A stretch of DNA of 40,603 nt from Bacteroidaceae bacterium (GCA_017416705.1 JAFQBG010000025.1:1-40603), one strand, 5' to 3'. Positions 16,672-26,000 are shown, counted from the first letter of the stretch. Notes: a model not told the origin generated them from the letters alone. Numbers and translations are program-made.

Positions 16672-17685
16672 ATGATAGCTGTATTAAAAAGTGGAGTTAC
16701 AAAAACTCAACGCGACAACCTTGTTCATTGGTTGGAATCGCAGAATGTAAGAGTGCATATATCCGAGGGCGAAGTGCAGACAGTGCTTGGCCTCATTGGC
16801 GACACAAGCAATATTGACATAGATTTGCTCTCGGGCCTCGAAATCATAGAGAATGTGACAAGAATAAGCGAGCCGTTCAAGAGTGCCAACCGCCGTTTTC
16901 ATCCCGACGACACCGTTATCGAAGTCGGAAAGGGCGAAAACAAAGTGAAAATAGGCGGTGGTCATTTCTGTATCATGGCAGGGCCATGCTCGGTAGAATC
17001 GGAGGAGCAGATACTTGCCATAGCGCAATCGGTAAAGGCATCGGGTGCAAATATGTTGCGCGGTGGTGCGTTCAAGCCACGTACATCGCCTTACGATTTC
17101 CAAGGCCTGCGTGCCGAGGGCTTGCAATTGCTGTTGAAGGCACGCGAAGCCACCGGACTGCCTTTCGTTACAGAAATCATGAGCGCATCGCACCTCGACC
17201 TGTTTGCCGATGTGGACATCATACAAGTGGGTGCACGCAATATGCAGAACTTTGAGCTGCTGAAAGAACTCGGTCGCTCCGACAAACCTATTTTGTTGAA
17301 ACGCGGAATGTCGGCTACATTGAAAGAACTGCTCATGAGTGCCGAATATATAATGTCCGAGGGTAACGAGAATGTGATACTGTGCGAGCGCGGAATACGC
17401 AGCTACGACAGTTACACACGCAACGTATTGGACTTGGCAGCTGTGCCGGTGTTGAACGGTCTGACACACTTGCCCGTTATAGTCGATCCGAGCCACGCAA
17501 CAGGCGTGTCGCGTCTTGTGCGTCCCATGGCATGTGCCGCAACAGCCGCAGGAGCCGACGGACTCATCATCGAAGTGCATAACGACCCTGTTCATGCTTT
17601 GTGCGACGGTGCTCAATCGCTCACCCCGGAACTGTTTGCCGATGTAGCAAAACGAGTGAACGAGATACGCAGTATAATGCACTAA
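16672..17685 (+). CDS. aroF: 3-deoxy-7-phosphoheptulonate synthase, type I-beta with N-terminal regulatory domain
   Basis: 337 residues. It condenses PEP and erythrose 4-phosphate in the first step of the shikimate pathway. Residues 1-65 form a ferredoxin-like domain as in Thermotoga DAHP synthase, where it mediates Tyr/Phe feedback. The TIM barrel starts near 95: IMAGPCSVESEEQI (metal ligand Cys106), LRGGAFKPRTSPYDFQG, KPILLKRGMSAT, CERGIRSYDSYTRN and VDPSHATG are all intact. There is no fused chorismate mutase, unlike the Bacteroides enzyme I remember. It leads a six-gene aromatic operon, 12 bp before tyrA. Confidence 0.95.
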   Translation: MIAVLKSGVTKTQRDNLVHWLESQNVRVHISEGEVQTVLGLIGDTSNIDIDLLSGLEIIENVTRISEPFKSANRRFHPDDTVIEVGKGENKVKIGGGHFCIMAGPCSVESEEQILAIAQSVKASGANMLRGGAFKPRTSPYDFQGLRAEGLQLLLKAREATGLPFVTEIMSASHLDLFADVDIIQVGARNMQNFELLKELGRSDKPILLKRGMSATLKELLMSAEYIMSEGNENVILCERGIRSYDSYTRNVLDLAAVPVLNGLTHLPVIVDPSHATGVSRLVRPMACAATAAGADGLIIEVHNDPVHALCDGAQSLTPELFADVAKRVNEIRSIMH

Positions 17686-17697
17686 AAAAAGAGCCCT

Positions 17698-18528
17698 ATG
17701 AAAGTAGGAATAGTTGGGTTGGGACTTATCGGTGGCTCGGCAGCCAAAGCATTTAAAGCGGCGGGCCATATTGTATATGCCGCAGACATAGATACATCCA
17801 TAGTGGGTTATTCTGTGCTCGAAGGCATAACAGATGCCGAACTTACACGCGAGAATATAAAACAGTGCGACCTGCTGCTGCTGACAGCAACGCCACAAGC
17901 CGTGGTGAGCTATATGCAGGACAATGCCCGATATCTCTCCTCGCATACCTTGGTTGTGGATTTTTGCGGCACAAAACGTATTGTGTGCGACGTCTGTTTT
18001 GCTCTTGCCCAAAAGCATGGGTTCACATTCGTGGGAGCGCATCCCATGGCAGGCCTGCAATATTCGGGCTATAAATATTCGCGTGCCAACCTGTTTGCCG
18101 GTGCCTCGTTGATAGTGGTGCCGCCTGTTCACGACGATATAGTATTGCTCGACAGGGTGAAACAGATGCTTGCGCCATTGCAATTTAAAAAATATGTGGT
18201 GACAACAGCCTCTTTTCACGATAGGATGATAGCCTATACGTCGCAAATGTGCCATGTGGTGTCGAATGCCTTTGTGAAAAGCCCTTCGGCTCAGTACCAC
18301 AGGGGGTACAGCGCGGGAAGTTTTCGCGACCTCACACGTGTGGCTCGTTTGAACGAAAGCATGTGGACGGAACTATTCCTCGAAAACAGCAAGAATCTGC
18401 TCGATGAATTGGACCTGTTGATAAACGCATTGAACGAATATCGTGACGCAATAGCATCGGGCGATGCCAAACTGCTTTACGACCTGCTGCACGATGGCTG
18501 CGTTGCAAAAGAAAAATCCGAGGTTTAA
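17698..18528 (+). CDS. tyrA: Prephenate dehydrogenase
   Basis: 276 residues. It oxidises and decarboxylates prephenate to 4-hydroxyphenylpyruvate in tyrosine synthesis. The N-terminal Rossmann motif GIVGLGLIGGSAAKAF ends in an acidic residue (Asp at about 30), favouring NAD over NADP. The catalytic-region GAHPMAG and a helical C-terminal dimerisation domain follow. No ACT domain is present, so feedback control probably sits on DAHP synthase. Gaps are 12 bp upstream and 14 bp to the preferred aroB start. Confidence 0.93.
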   Translation: MKVGIVGLGLIGGSAAKAFKAAGHIVYAADIDTSIVGYSVLEGITDAELTRENIKQCDLLLLTATPQAVVSYMQDNARYLSSHTLVVDFCGTKRIVCDVCFALAQKHGFTFVGAHPMAGLQYSGYKYSRANLFAGASLIVVPPVHDDIVLLDRVKQMLAPLQFKKYVVTTASFHDRMIAYTSQMCHVVSNAFVKSPSAQYHRGYSAGSFRDLTRVARLNESMWTELFLENSKNLLDELDLLINALNEYRDAIASGDAKLLYDLLHDGCVAKEKSEV

Positions 18529-18542
18529 GAAATATTTTGTTT

Positions 18543-19592
18543 ATGTCATACCAAACAATACGCGTAGAGGCTTCGACCGGCTACGATATACATATAGGAC
18601 GCGATATATTGTCGCAATTACCGGCCTTCATCCGTCCGTTGTTGGGCGAGTGTCGTTTGGCGGTACTCACCGACAGCACCGTCGATGAATTGTATGGCGA
18701 CAAACTTATAGATATACTTACATCGGCAGGCTATGCAGCCGATAAATTTGTCATTCCGGCAGGTGAAGCCTCGAAATGCGCCGATAATCTGTTGGAATTT
18801 CTCAATTTCCTTGCCGACTGCCGACTCACCCGCAGCGATGCCATTGTAGCCTTTGGCGGTGGCGTGGTGGGCGATATGGCAGGCTTGTCGGCGGCATTGT
18901 ATCTGCGTGGAGTGAAATATATTCAAGTGCCCACGACGCTGCTTGCCGCTGTCGATAGCTCGGTGGGTGGAAAAACAGCCATAGATATACCCGCAGGGAA
19001 AAATCTTGTGGGTGCTTTCTATCAGCCTCGTTTGGTATGTTGCGACACAGCCCTCATGGATACTCTGTCGCCCGAAATATATCGCGACGGATGCGCCGAA
19101 GTAATAAAATATGGTGTTATACTCGATGCCGGCCTCTATGCCGCGCTGCGCGAAACACCATTCAACCGCGAGAACGTCGTGGCCCGTTGCGTACAGATAA
19201 AACGCGATGTGGTGCAGCAAGACGAATTTGACAACGGGATACGCGGCCTTCTTAATTTCGGGCATACCTTCGGACACGCAATAGAAAAACTAAGTAATTT
19301 TACTGTGTCGCATGGCTCGGCGGTGGCAAAAGGCATGCTCATTGCGGCAAGGTTCGCTCCATTGTGCGGTCTTGGCAATATAACGACCGACTTGGCAGCC
19401 CTGTTGGAGTGCTATGGCTTCGACCTGTCGTGCCGCTACTCGGCCGAGGAACTGTACGACGCAATGCTATCCGACAAGAAACGTCGTGGCGGTAATATAA
19501 CGCTTGTGTTGCCTCGCACCATAGGTCACTGCGAACTTGTAACGCTCCCCATAGAGGAATTCCACGATAAATTGAAACAGATTATAGACTGA
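18543..19592 (+). CDS. aroB: 3-dehydroquinate synthase
   Basis: 349 residues from the ATG at 18543; a TTG two codons upstream is less likely. It converts DAHP to 3-dehydroquinate with NAD and zinc. Motifs: AFGGGVVGDMAG (NAD), DSSVGGKTAIDIPAGKNLVGAF, DGCAEVIKYG (zinc Glu) and LNFGHTFGHAIE (zinc His). The length is normal for the family. Operon position between tyrA and aroA, 11 bp before aroA. Confidence 0.97.
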   Translation: MSYQTIRVEASTGYDIHIGRDILSQLPAFIRPLLGECRLAVLTDSTVDELYGDKLIDILTSAGYAADKFVIPAGEASKCADNLLEFLNFLADCRLTRSDAIVAFGGGVVGDMAGLSAALYLRGVKYIQVPTTLLAAVDSSVGGKTAIDIPAGKNLVGAFYQPRLVCCDTALMDTLSPEIYRDGCAEVIKYGVILDAGLYAALRETPFNRENVVARCVQIKRDVVQQDEFDNGIRGLLNFGHTFGHAIEKLSNFTVSHGSAVAKGMLIAARFAPLCGLGNITTDLAALLECYGFDLSCRYSAEELYDAMLSDKKRRGGNITLVLPRTIGHCELVTLPIEEFHDKLKQIID

Positions 19593-19603
19593 AAGAACGC
19601 TGC

Positions 19604-20869
19604 ATGGATTTAAAAGTAAAAGGTAGTCTATCGGGTATGGTGACGCCGCCGCCGTCAAAGTCGCAGGCTCATCGTTTGCTCATTTGCGCCGCACTTGGGA
19701 AAAAACCTTGTGTGGTGGCATGTGACGCCTTGAATGACGACCTTGTGGCAACCATGAACTCGCTGAATGCGTTGGGTGCCGATATAAAATACCATGGCGG
19801 AGCCTTCGTGGTGAAGCCCGTAAATTTGAAAAAAGGCGGCATACTCGATTGTGGCGAGAGTGGCTCGACGCTCCGTTTCCTGATATCGGTTGCAGCCGCC
19901 CTTGGTGCCGATGCCACATTCGTTGGCAGGGGCAAACTGCCTTGTCGCCCCAATAGCGCGCTATGCAACGCGCTTGGCAGTCATGGCATGACTTTTGAAC
20001 ATACGCAGCCGGGCATGGAATTGCCCCTTGTATGTAAGGGCACATTGCAGGGCGGTGAATTTACGCTCCCCGGCGATTTGTCCTCGCAATACCTGACAGG
20101 CCTGCTCATGGCCTTGCCCCTTGTGTCGCAGAACAGCAGGGTGCAGGTGGATGGCGTACTGACAAGTGCCCCTTATGTAGGTATGACGCTCGATGCGGTG
20201 CGTAGCGCAGGCATAGAAATAGTTCAAGACAAAAATATATATTATATTCGCGGAAATCAATGCTACGATTTGCCGCCCGGCACAATAGTCGAGGGCGATT
20301 GGTCGTCGGCGGCATTTTGGATAGTGGCCGGTGTCGTGGGTAAAAGCCCGGTCAAAGTATGCGGAATGAACAGACACTCATTGCAGGGCGACCGCCATGT
20401 GATAGAGCATCTGCGCAAGATGGGTGCATACATCGAGGTTGCCGACGATGCCATAGTGGCTATGCCGTCGCAGTTGTTCGGTGCCGAACTGGATTGTGCC
20501 GACACGCCCGACCTTGTTCCCATACTATGTGTGGCTGCTGCCGCCGCCGATGGCACAACGCTTTTTACAAACGTTGGACGCTTGCGCTACAAGGAGAGCG
20601 ACCGTTTGGCAGCCATGAACAAAGTGCTTGCAGCCTTTGGCATAAGTTCGTCGGTGGGCGATGATACCCTGACTGTGCATGGTGGTACAGTGACGGCAGC
20701 CGAGAATGTCGAAACGTTCGGCGACCATCGCATTGCAATGTCGTCGGCTGTTCTTGCCACCTTGGCGCATGGCGAAACAAAAATATCGGGTGCCGAGTGC
20801 GTGGCAAAATCGTACCCACGCTTCTTCGACGACTACGTGTCGTTGGGTGGCTATGTCGAAAATATTTAA
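19604..20869 (+). CDS. aroA: 3-phosphoshikimate 1-carboxyvinyltransferase (EPSP synthase)
   Basis: 421 residues. It transfers enolpyruvate from PEP to shikimate 3-phosphate. The substrate loop reads PPSKSQAHR (Lys19, Ser20, Arg24) in place of the more common PGSKSxxNR. CGESGSTLRFL, GDLSSQYLTGLLMALPL, KESDRLAAM and DHRIAMSSAV are conserved. The PPSKSxAHR form is one I associate with clostridial-type enzymes; that is from memory and needs a tree. It lies 11 bp before pheA. Confidence 0.96.
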   Translation: MDLKVKGSLSGMVTPPPSKSQAHRLLICAALGKKPCVVACDALNDDLVATMNSLNALGADIKYHGGAFVVKPVNLKKGGILDCGESGSTLRFLISVAAALGADATFVGRGKLPCRPNSALCNALGSHGMTFEHTQPGMELPLVCKGTLQGGEFTLPGDLSSQYLTGLLMALPLVSQNSRVQVDGVLTSAPYVGMTLDAVRSAGIEIVQDKNIYYIRGNQCYDLPPGTIVEGDWSSAAFWIVAGVVGKSPVKVCGMNRHSLQGDRHVIEHLRKMGAYIEVADDAIVAMPSQLFGAELDCADTPDLVPILCVAAAAADGTTLFTNVGRLRYKESDRLAAMNKVLAAFGISSSVGDDTLTVHGGTVTAAENVETFGDHRIAMSSAVLATLAHGETKISGAECVAKSYPRFFDDYVSLGGYVENI

Positions 20870-20880
20870 AATTATACTAT

Positions 20881-22023
20881 ATGGATTTAGATGCACTAAG
20901 AAAACAGATTGACGAGATTGACTCAAACATGTGCGACCTTTTTGCCCGTCGCATGCAGGTGGTGACCGACATTGCTCGATATAAAAAAGAGAACAATATG
21001 GTTGTGTATCACCCATCGCGTGCAAGGAACGTGTTGCATAACGTTTCCAAACGTCTTGGCCCTGAGTTCGAGGGCTACGGACGCACACTGTATCATACTA
21101 TTTTCGACCTTAGCGAGTCGTATCAGACACGTGTGCTTGCCGACGACAGCGAGTTCTTTAAACAGATAAAGAGCGTGACATCGGTGCCGCCTCAGCCGTT
21201 CCCCAAGCGTGCCTCGGTGGCGTGTGCAGGGTGCGAGGGCTCTTATGCTCACTTGGCATCGGAGCGTTTACTCGACCTGCCCGAAATAATGTACATGAGC
21301 AATTTCGAGGGCGTCTTCAAGGCTGTCAGCAGCGGCCTGTGTCGTTTCGGCGTGTTGCCCATTGAAAATTCCCTTGCCGGTTCGGTGAATGCTATATACG
21401 ACCTGTTGTCGGACTACAATGTGAGCATCGTGCGCAGCGTGCGTCTGAAAGTTGACCATTCGTTGCTGGTGCATCCGGGAACCAAACTCGAAGAAATACG
21501 CGAGATATATTCGCATCAGCAGGCTATAAGCCAGTGCTCCGAATTCCTATCGACACTGAAAAATGTTCGCATAATACCGGTGGAAAATACCGCCGAGGCG
21601 GCACGCATGATAGCACAATCGGGCGACCGTACAAAAGCCTCGCTGTCCTCGCGCCTATGTGCCGAACTGTATCATCTGCAACCGCTTAAAACAGCCGTTC
21701 AGAACCGCGACAACAACTACACGCGTTTCATTTGTATAGCAAAAGAGCCGCAGATATATTCGGGTGCCGACCGCACAAGTATCATGATGGTTATACCCAA
21801 CCGTCCCGGAACGCTCTTCCGCATAATGTCGCGTTTGAACGCAACCGGCGTGAACTTGGTGAAGCTCGAAAGTCGCCACATACCCGAACGCGAGTTCGAA
21901 TATCGTTTCTATTTCGATATAGAGGCATCGGTGTATAGCGAGGAGTTCCTATCGCTCATGTGCGAACTGCACGAGTGTGGCGAACAATTTAAGTATTTTG
22001 GTACTTATGCCGAGATAATATAA
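20881..22023 (+). CDS. pheA: Bifunctional chorismate mutase / prephenate dehydratase
   Basis: 380 residues from the ATG at 20881; the open frame runs further upstream but only as overlap with aroA. Residues about 1-85 are an AroQ-type chorismate mutase helix bundle (LDALRKQIDEIDSNMCDLFARRM). About 110-285 is prephenate dehydratase, with GCEGSYAHLA, PIENSLAGSVN and the catalytic NNYTRF (Thr281). About 298-380 is an ACT domain (PNRPGTLFRIMSRLNATGVN, LESRH) that should bind phenylalanine. It makes phenylpyruvate from chorismate and is the only mutase in the operon, so it must also supply prephenate to TyrA. Confidence 0.95.
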   Translation: MDLDALRKQIDEIDSNMCDLFARRMQVVTDIARYKKENNMVVYHPSRARNVLHNVSKRLGPEFEGYGRTLYHTIFDLSESYQTRVLADDSEFFKQIKSVTSVPPQPFPKRASVACAGCEGSYAHLASERLLDLPEIMYMSNFEGVFKAVSSGLCRFGVLPIENSLAGSVNAIYDLLSDYNVSIVRSVRLKVDHSLLVHPGTKLEEIREIYSHQQAISQCSEFLSTLKNVRIIPVENTAEAARMIAQSGDRTKASLSSRLCAELYHLQPLKTAVQNRDNNYTRFICIAKEPQIYSGADRTSIMMVIPNRPGTLFRIMSRLNATGVNLVKLESRHIPEREFEYRFYFDIEASVYSEEFLSLMCELHECGEQFKYFGTYAEII

Positions 22024-22031
22024 GCCGATAT

Positions 22032-22463
22032 ATGAAGAAAATACTTGTAATAAACGGTCCTAATATAAATATGTTGGGCTTGCGCGAGCCGGCATTGTAC
22101 GGTGCGAAAAATTTTCAGGCCTTGCAGCAATATATACTCGATAGTGCCACACGATTGGGTGTCACCGTGGAACTGTTCCAGTCGAACCACGAGGGCGATA
22201 TCGTGGAGAAAATTCAGGCTGCCTACGAGCAGTTTCATGGCATACTGATAAATCCCGCAGCCTACACGCATACCAGCGTGGCCATTCTCGATGCGCTTAA
22301 AGCAGTGGGATTGCCCACTGTCGAGGTCCATCTGACCGATATTTCGCAGCGCGAGGAGTTCCGCCGTTTCTCGTTCGTGTCGTTATATGCCCAAAAGACA
22401 ATATGCGGCAAAGGCTTCGAGGGGTATGCCGAAGGACTCGAATATCTATCGCAGATGATATAA
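22032..22463 (+). CDS. aroQ: Type II 3-dehydroquinate dehydratase
   Basis: 143 residues. It dehydrates 3-dehydroquinate to 3-dehydroshikimate. Signatures: INGPNINMLGLREPALYG with catalytic Tyr23, SNHEGDIVEKI, GILINPAAYTHTS with His80, and VEVHLTDISQREEFR with His100. Normal length for the dodecameric type II family. Last gene of the aromatic operon, 8 bp after pheA, followed by a strong terminator. aroE, aroK and aroC are not in this window and must be elsewhere if the pathway is complete. Confidence 0.97.
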   Translation: MKKILVINGPNINMLGLREPALYGAKNFQALQQYILDSATRLGVTVELFQSNHEGDIVEKIQAAYEQFHGILINPAAYTHTSVAILDALKAVGLPTVEVHLTDISQREEFRRFSFVSLYAQKTICGKGFEGYAEGLEYLSQMI

Positions 22464-22484
22464 ATATAGGATATAGTAAAAAAT

Positions 22485-22533
22485 AAAGAAAATTCGATTG
22501 AAAACCATGATGGCGTTCAATCGAATTTTCTTT
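22485..22533 (+). terminator. Intrinsic terminator of the aromatic operon
   Basis: A perfect 18-bp stem (AAAGAAAATTCGATTGAA / TTCAATCGAATTTTCTTT) with a 13-nt loop lies 21 bp after the aroQ stop. The A/T-rich base supplies a U-tract. Confidence 0.8.
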
Positions 22534-22640
22534 TAATCTATATCTGTTTTGGTAAAATCGCTCTACGATACTTCTGAAAAAGGAGGATGTTTGTTTTACT
22601 CTGTTTTTATAATAAAAATTAGTATTTTTTTTGTCTTAAT

Positions 22641-22672
22641 TTTGTGTAATTTATTTAAAATTAGTAACTTTG
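22641..22672 (+). promoter_or_regulatory. Bacteroidota promoter for the repeat surface protein
   Basis: TTTG at 22641-22644 and TAACTTTG at 22665-22672 are separated by exactly 20 bp, matching the -33/-7 consensus TTTG-N20-TAnnTTTG. The implied start near 22679 gives a leader of about 100 nt. One of the two best promoters in the window. Confidence 0.75.
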
Positions 22673-22777
22673 CACCCCGAAATTATCGAGAACCCCCCTG
22701 AATATCTGTTCCAAGTAGCTTGTAGGGTGGTTTATAGAAGGTTCTGAATTCATAAATAATAACATAAAATAATAGGA

Positions 22778-25700
22778 ATGAAAAAATTATCTACTTTTCT
22801 TTTCTTTTTCCTTTGCATGACGACATCGTTTGCTCAGATTGCAATAGGGAATACTGAGTCCAATGATACATGGCAACCGAGCGATTTTGTCGCAGTCGAG
22901 AATGACAAAATTACGGATGTTGTTTATGGTCTTGTTGCAAAAACAAGCGACGTTTACTGTCAGACAGAAGGAATTGCCACTGTGACACTATCCTATCTGG
23001 AAGGTTCCGGAAGCCGTGCCCTTCATACTTTGGGTGTGGAGTTGCTCGACGAAAACGGCAATGTGGTTTCTGCCGATTATCATAGGGGCAGCACAGGCTA
23101 TTCTCACAGCAACAACGTGTACAAATTGCCGGTGACCAACGAGGTTAAGCAAATTCGTTACTATGCCGATAATTACGATGCTTCATATGGTGGAATAGAT
23201 TGTAGCGGTACAATCACAATTGTTGTCGAGAAATCTATCCTCAGCGGCAATTGCACCGATACATGGGAACCTGCCCATTGGTCTGTTGCCGAGGCTATAC
23301 CCGCCGAGGTTGCCGCGTTGACCGAGTATTTTGTTGCTCCTTATGTGAAAACATCGGAGTCGCTTATTGAATTGGAGCAGGGCAATACATCCTTTACCTT
23401 TGTTTATGAGGCAGGACAGGCCGCACTGCGTATCGGTGGTGTGGAGCTTGTCGATTTCGACGGCAATGTAGTTGCAAGCGACTATCACTATGGCCTTGCA
23501 GGAGTAAACCACACCGACAACGTATATAATATATCTGTAATGTCGGCAGGTAAATACATCCTGCGCTACTACTGCGAAAACAAATCGGGTGCAAACAATT
23601 CCAATGGTCATGTAGATATAAAAACAAAAGCCATCCTCAGCGGTAATTGCACCGATACATGGGAACCTGCCCATTGGTCTGTTGCCGAGGCTATACCCGC
23701 CGAGGTTGCCGCGTTGACCGAGTATTTTGTTGCTCCTTATGTGAAAACATCGGAGTCGCTCATAGAATTGGAGCAGGGCAATACATCCTTTACCTTTGTT
23801 TATGAGGCAGGACAGGCTGCACTGCGCATCGGTGGTGTGGAACTCGTCGATTTCGACGGCAATGTAGTTGCAAGCGACTATCACTATGGCCTTGCAGGAG
23901 CAAGCCACACCGACAACGTATATAATATATCTGTAATGTCGGCAGGTAAATACATCCTGCGCTACTACTGCGAAAACAAATCGGGTGCAAACAATTCCAA
24001 TGGTCATGTATATATAAAATCCATTGCTTCGGTCGATGCAAACGGCGTAAATCCCCAAACTGTATGGTGCCATATATCCAGTGGTGAGGTTGATATGTCG
24101 GCTCCTTTCATGGCAATAGCCGCTGCCGATATTCCTCAGGGCGTGCTTGCTCTTGACGAAGCAATACAGCCCTCGCATGTGCGTGTAATGGAGCGCATTG
24201 TAAATGTTACCGAGGCCTCTTCGTTAGATATAGAATTTAGCTACGTGGCCGGTAAATGTGCACTTAACCTTGCCGGTGTCGATTTTGTAGATGCCGATGG
24301 CAATGTGGTGGCTTCTCATTATAAATTATATGACGAGGGTCTTGCGGCAGGAGTGATAAGCAAATACACACTCGCTCCCTTGGCTCCCGGCGTGTACACC
24401 ATGCGTAGTTTCGTACAATTATCGGGCGAAGGTGGCACACGTGTAGTAAACTCAAAAGGAAATATTACATTCGCAGCCAAAACAGGTGCTATAACAATTA
24501 CCAACGACATGCCGTTGCAGGATGTGGGCGATTGGAGCAAAGAGACTTTTGTTGCCTCCGAGAACGTTCCCGCCGAGATAGCAGCAGCGTCGAAAAGCGG
24601 TGTAAGGGTGATGACAGCCATCGTGAATGTGACAGAAACAGGCATGTTGCTCGATGTAAACTTCGACTGGAACGAGGGCAGCGGTAGCAAATCGCTCGAC
24701 ATAGTAGGTGTGGATATTGTCGATGGTAACGGCAATGTGCTTGCAAAAGACTACAAATACAACCAGTATGGAAGCAACACCAAGAATGGTCCTCTGTCGT
24801 CAAAAAAATATACCTTGAATGTTCCCAAGGCAGGATTGTATGTAGTGCGCTATTTCAATGGCGAGCCTGCCGATGGTTCAACTTCATCTACACGCACAAT
24901 AGATAGCGAGGGTGATATATACTTCTCAACAGCGACCAAGGAATTTGCTTTGTCAACAGCCGATTATTCGCACAGCTACTACTATATGAGGAACGAGAAT
25001 GGCGAGTATCTGTCAACCAAGGGTGGTGCAGTGTCACTTGTTGCCGGCAATGCCGATGCCACAAAATTCTATTTGGGCAAAGAGGGCAATACATACAGCC
25101 TGCTTTCGTTCGACCAAGGATTGTACGTGGACTTCAACGGTGCAAGCCTTGCCATAGCCGGTGTGGGAGAAAAATATGCCTTTACACTTGGCCAAGGATT
25201 TGCTTCGTCGTCGGTGATAGTAAAATGCGAGGATAGCTATCTTGCTGCCGACCTTACAATGACTGCCGACCTTACAGCAAGCGTCACATGGGCACTCGAA
25301 GAGGTTCAGTCGCTCAGTTTCTCAATATCGACATTGCGTCACGCATCGTTGTGCCTTCCCGTGGAGGTTGCTATCCCCGATGATGTTCAGGTGTATGTAT
25401 ATAACAGCATAACATACAACGCCGATGGTGTTACGGGTACTCTCGACTTGGTAAGAATAAACGACTATATACCGGCAGGCGAGGCTGTTCTTTTGTATTC
25501 GGCAACCCCGTTGGATGCTACAACATCGTTCGATTTAGATATAACAAATACCGGTGCTCAGTTGCCCGAGGGTACAGAGAACCACTTCCTTGGTACCTAC
25601 GCAAAAAGCGTTATCATGGAAGAGACAGGCATGACACACATGTATCTGACAAAGCCTGCCGACAAGGAGGTTGGTTTCTATAAGAGAAAAATGGACAACG

Positions 25701-25960
25701 ACGCCAATGGCGATGGCACCCCCGATTCGTTTATCTTGGGAGCAAACAAACTCTATTTCACTCTGACACCCCAACAGGTGGCAAGCCTGTCACGTCGTTT
25801 CTCGTTCAATTACATGGAGGGAACAACAGGCATAGAGAATGTGGAGCAGGATGGTAACGTTGGTAACGGTGTTATATATGACCTTAGCGGTCGCGCCGTA
25901 GAAAACGTAGCAGCCCCCGGCATATACATCGTGAACGGAAAGAAAATATTGGTTAAGTGA
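22778..25960 (+). CDS. Large repeat-containing surface/secreted protein with T9SS-like C-terminal tail
   Basis: 1060 residues. The signal peptide covers about 1-19 (MKKLSTFLFFFLCMTTSFA). About five related beta-rich domains of roughly 130 residues follow, each with a W..EPAHW/WQPSDF start, a (G)VELVDFDGNVVASDYHYG core and a YILRYY-type end; the second and third are nearly identical (132 residues each). From about 728 there is a different region (SYYYMRNENGEYLST, possibly lectin-like) and a further beta domain. The C-terminus VIYDLSGRAVENVAAPGIYIVNGKKILVK-type tail resembles type IX secretion sorting domains. I recognise no catalytic motif and infer a surface adhesin or ligand-binding protein. 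It has its own promoter and a 58-codon gene downstream. Confidence 0.85.
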   Translation: MKKLSTFLFFFLCMTTSFAQIAIGNTESNDTWQPSDFVAVENDKITDVVYGLVAKTSDVYCQTEGIATVTLSYLEGSGSRALHTLGVELLDENGNVVSADYHRGSTGYSHSNNVYKLPVTNEVKQIRYYADNYDASYGGIDCSGTITIVVEKSILSGNCTDTWEPAHWSVAEAIPAEVAALTEYFVAPYVKTSESLIELEQGNTSFTFVYEAGQAALRIGGVELVDFDGNVVASDYHYGLAGVNHTDNVYNISVMSAGKYILRYYCENKSGANNSNGHVDIKTKAILSGNCTDTWEPAHWSVAEAIPAEVAALTEYFVAPYVKTSESLIELEQGNTSFTFVYEAGQAALRIGGVELVDFDGNVVASDYHYGLAGASHTDNVYNISVMSAGKYILRYYCENKSGANNSNGHVYIKSIASVDANGVNPQTVWCHISSGEVDMSAPFMAIAAADIPQGVLALDEAIQPSHVRVMERIVNVTEASSLDIEFSYVAGKCALNLAGVDFVDADGNVVASHYKLYDEGLAAGVISKYTLAPLAPGVYTMRSFVQLSGEGGTRVVNSKGNITFAAKTGAITITNDMPLQDVGDWSKETFVASENVPAEIAAASKSGVRVMTAIVNVTETGMLLDVNFDWNEGSGSKSLDIVGVDIVDGNGNVLAKDYKYNQYGSNTKNGPLSSKKYTLNVPKAGLYVVRYFNGEPADGSTSSTRTIDSEGDIYFSTATKEFALSTADYSHSYYYMRNENGEYLSTKGGAVSLVAGNADATKFYLGKEGNTYSLLSFDQGLYVDFNGASLAIAGVGEKYAFTLGQGFASSSVIVKCEDSYLAADLTMTADLTASVTWALEEVQSLSFSISTLRHASLCLPVEVAIPDDVQVYVYNSITYNADGVTGTLDLVRINDYIPAGEAVLLYSATPLDATTSFDLDITNTGAQLPEGTENHFLGTYAKSVIMEETGMTHMYLTKPADKEVGFYKRKMDNDANGDGTPDSFILGANKLYFTLTPQQVASLSRRFSFNYMEGTTGIENVEQDGNVGNGVIYDLSGRAVENVAAPGIYIVNGKKILVK
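23237..24028 (+). repeat. Two tandem 396-bp near-identical repeats within the surface-protein gene
   Basis: Unit 1 is 23237-23632 and unit 2 is 23633-24028. Each encodes 132 residues beginning ILSGNCTDTWEPAHW and differs at only a few residues (for example GVNHTD versus GASHTD near the end). Most nucleotide differences are silent. The unit is a multiple of three, so gain or loss by recombination would keep the frame. Confidence 0.9.
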
Positions 25961-26000
25961 ATTAAAATAAGTAGGTAAAAATATAAATATATTCGATGCT

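Larger units (their letters stand above)
22464..22777. other. 314-bp intergenic region between aro operon and surface-protein gene
   Basis: It holds the aro terminator (22485-22533), a complete promoter for the surface-protein gene (22641-22672), and a leader of about 100 nt with an inverted repeat (22689-22745). I see no gene in it. Confidence 0.8.

Noticed and set aside
16684-18300. A 538-codon open frame antisense to the DAHP synthase and tyrA genes
   Set aside because: Both sense genes have complete enzyme motifs. The antisense product is His/Cys/Tyr-rich with no recognisable domain, as expected from a mirrored codon pattern.
20797-20880. N-terminal extension of PheA overlapping aroA
   Set aside because: The chorismate mutase domain begins directly at the ATG at 20881; the extra residues are aroA in another frame.
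23183-24178. A 331-codon antisense frame under the surface-protein repeats
   Set aside because: It is duplicated only because the sense repeat is duplicated; it has no start context and an unlikely Tyr/Cys-rich composition.
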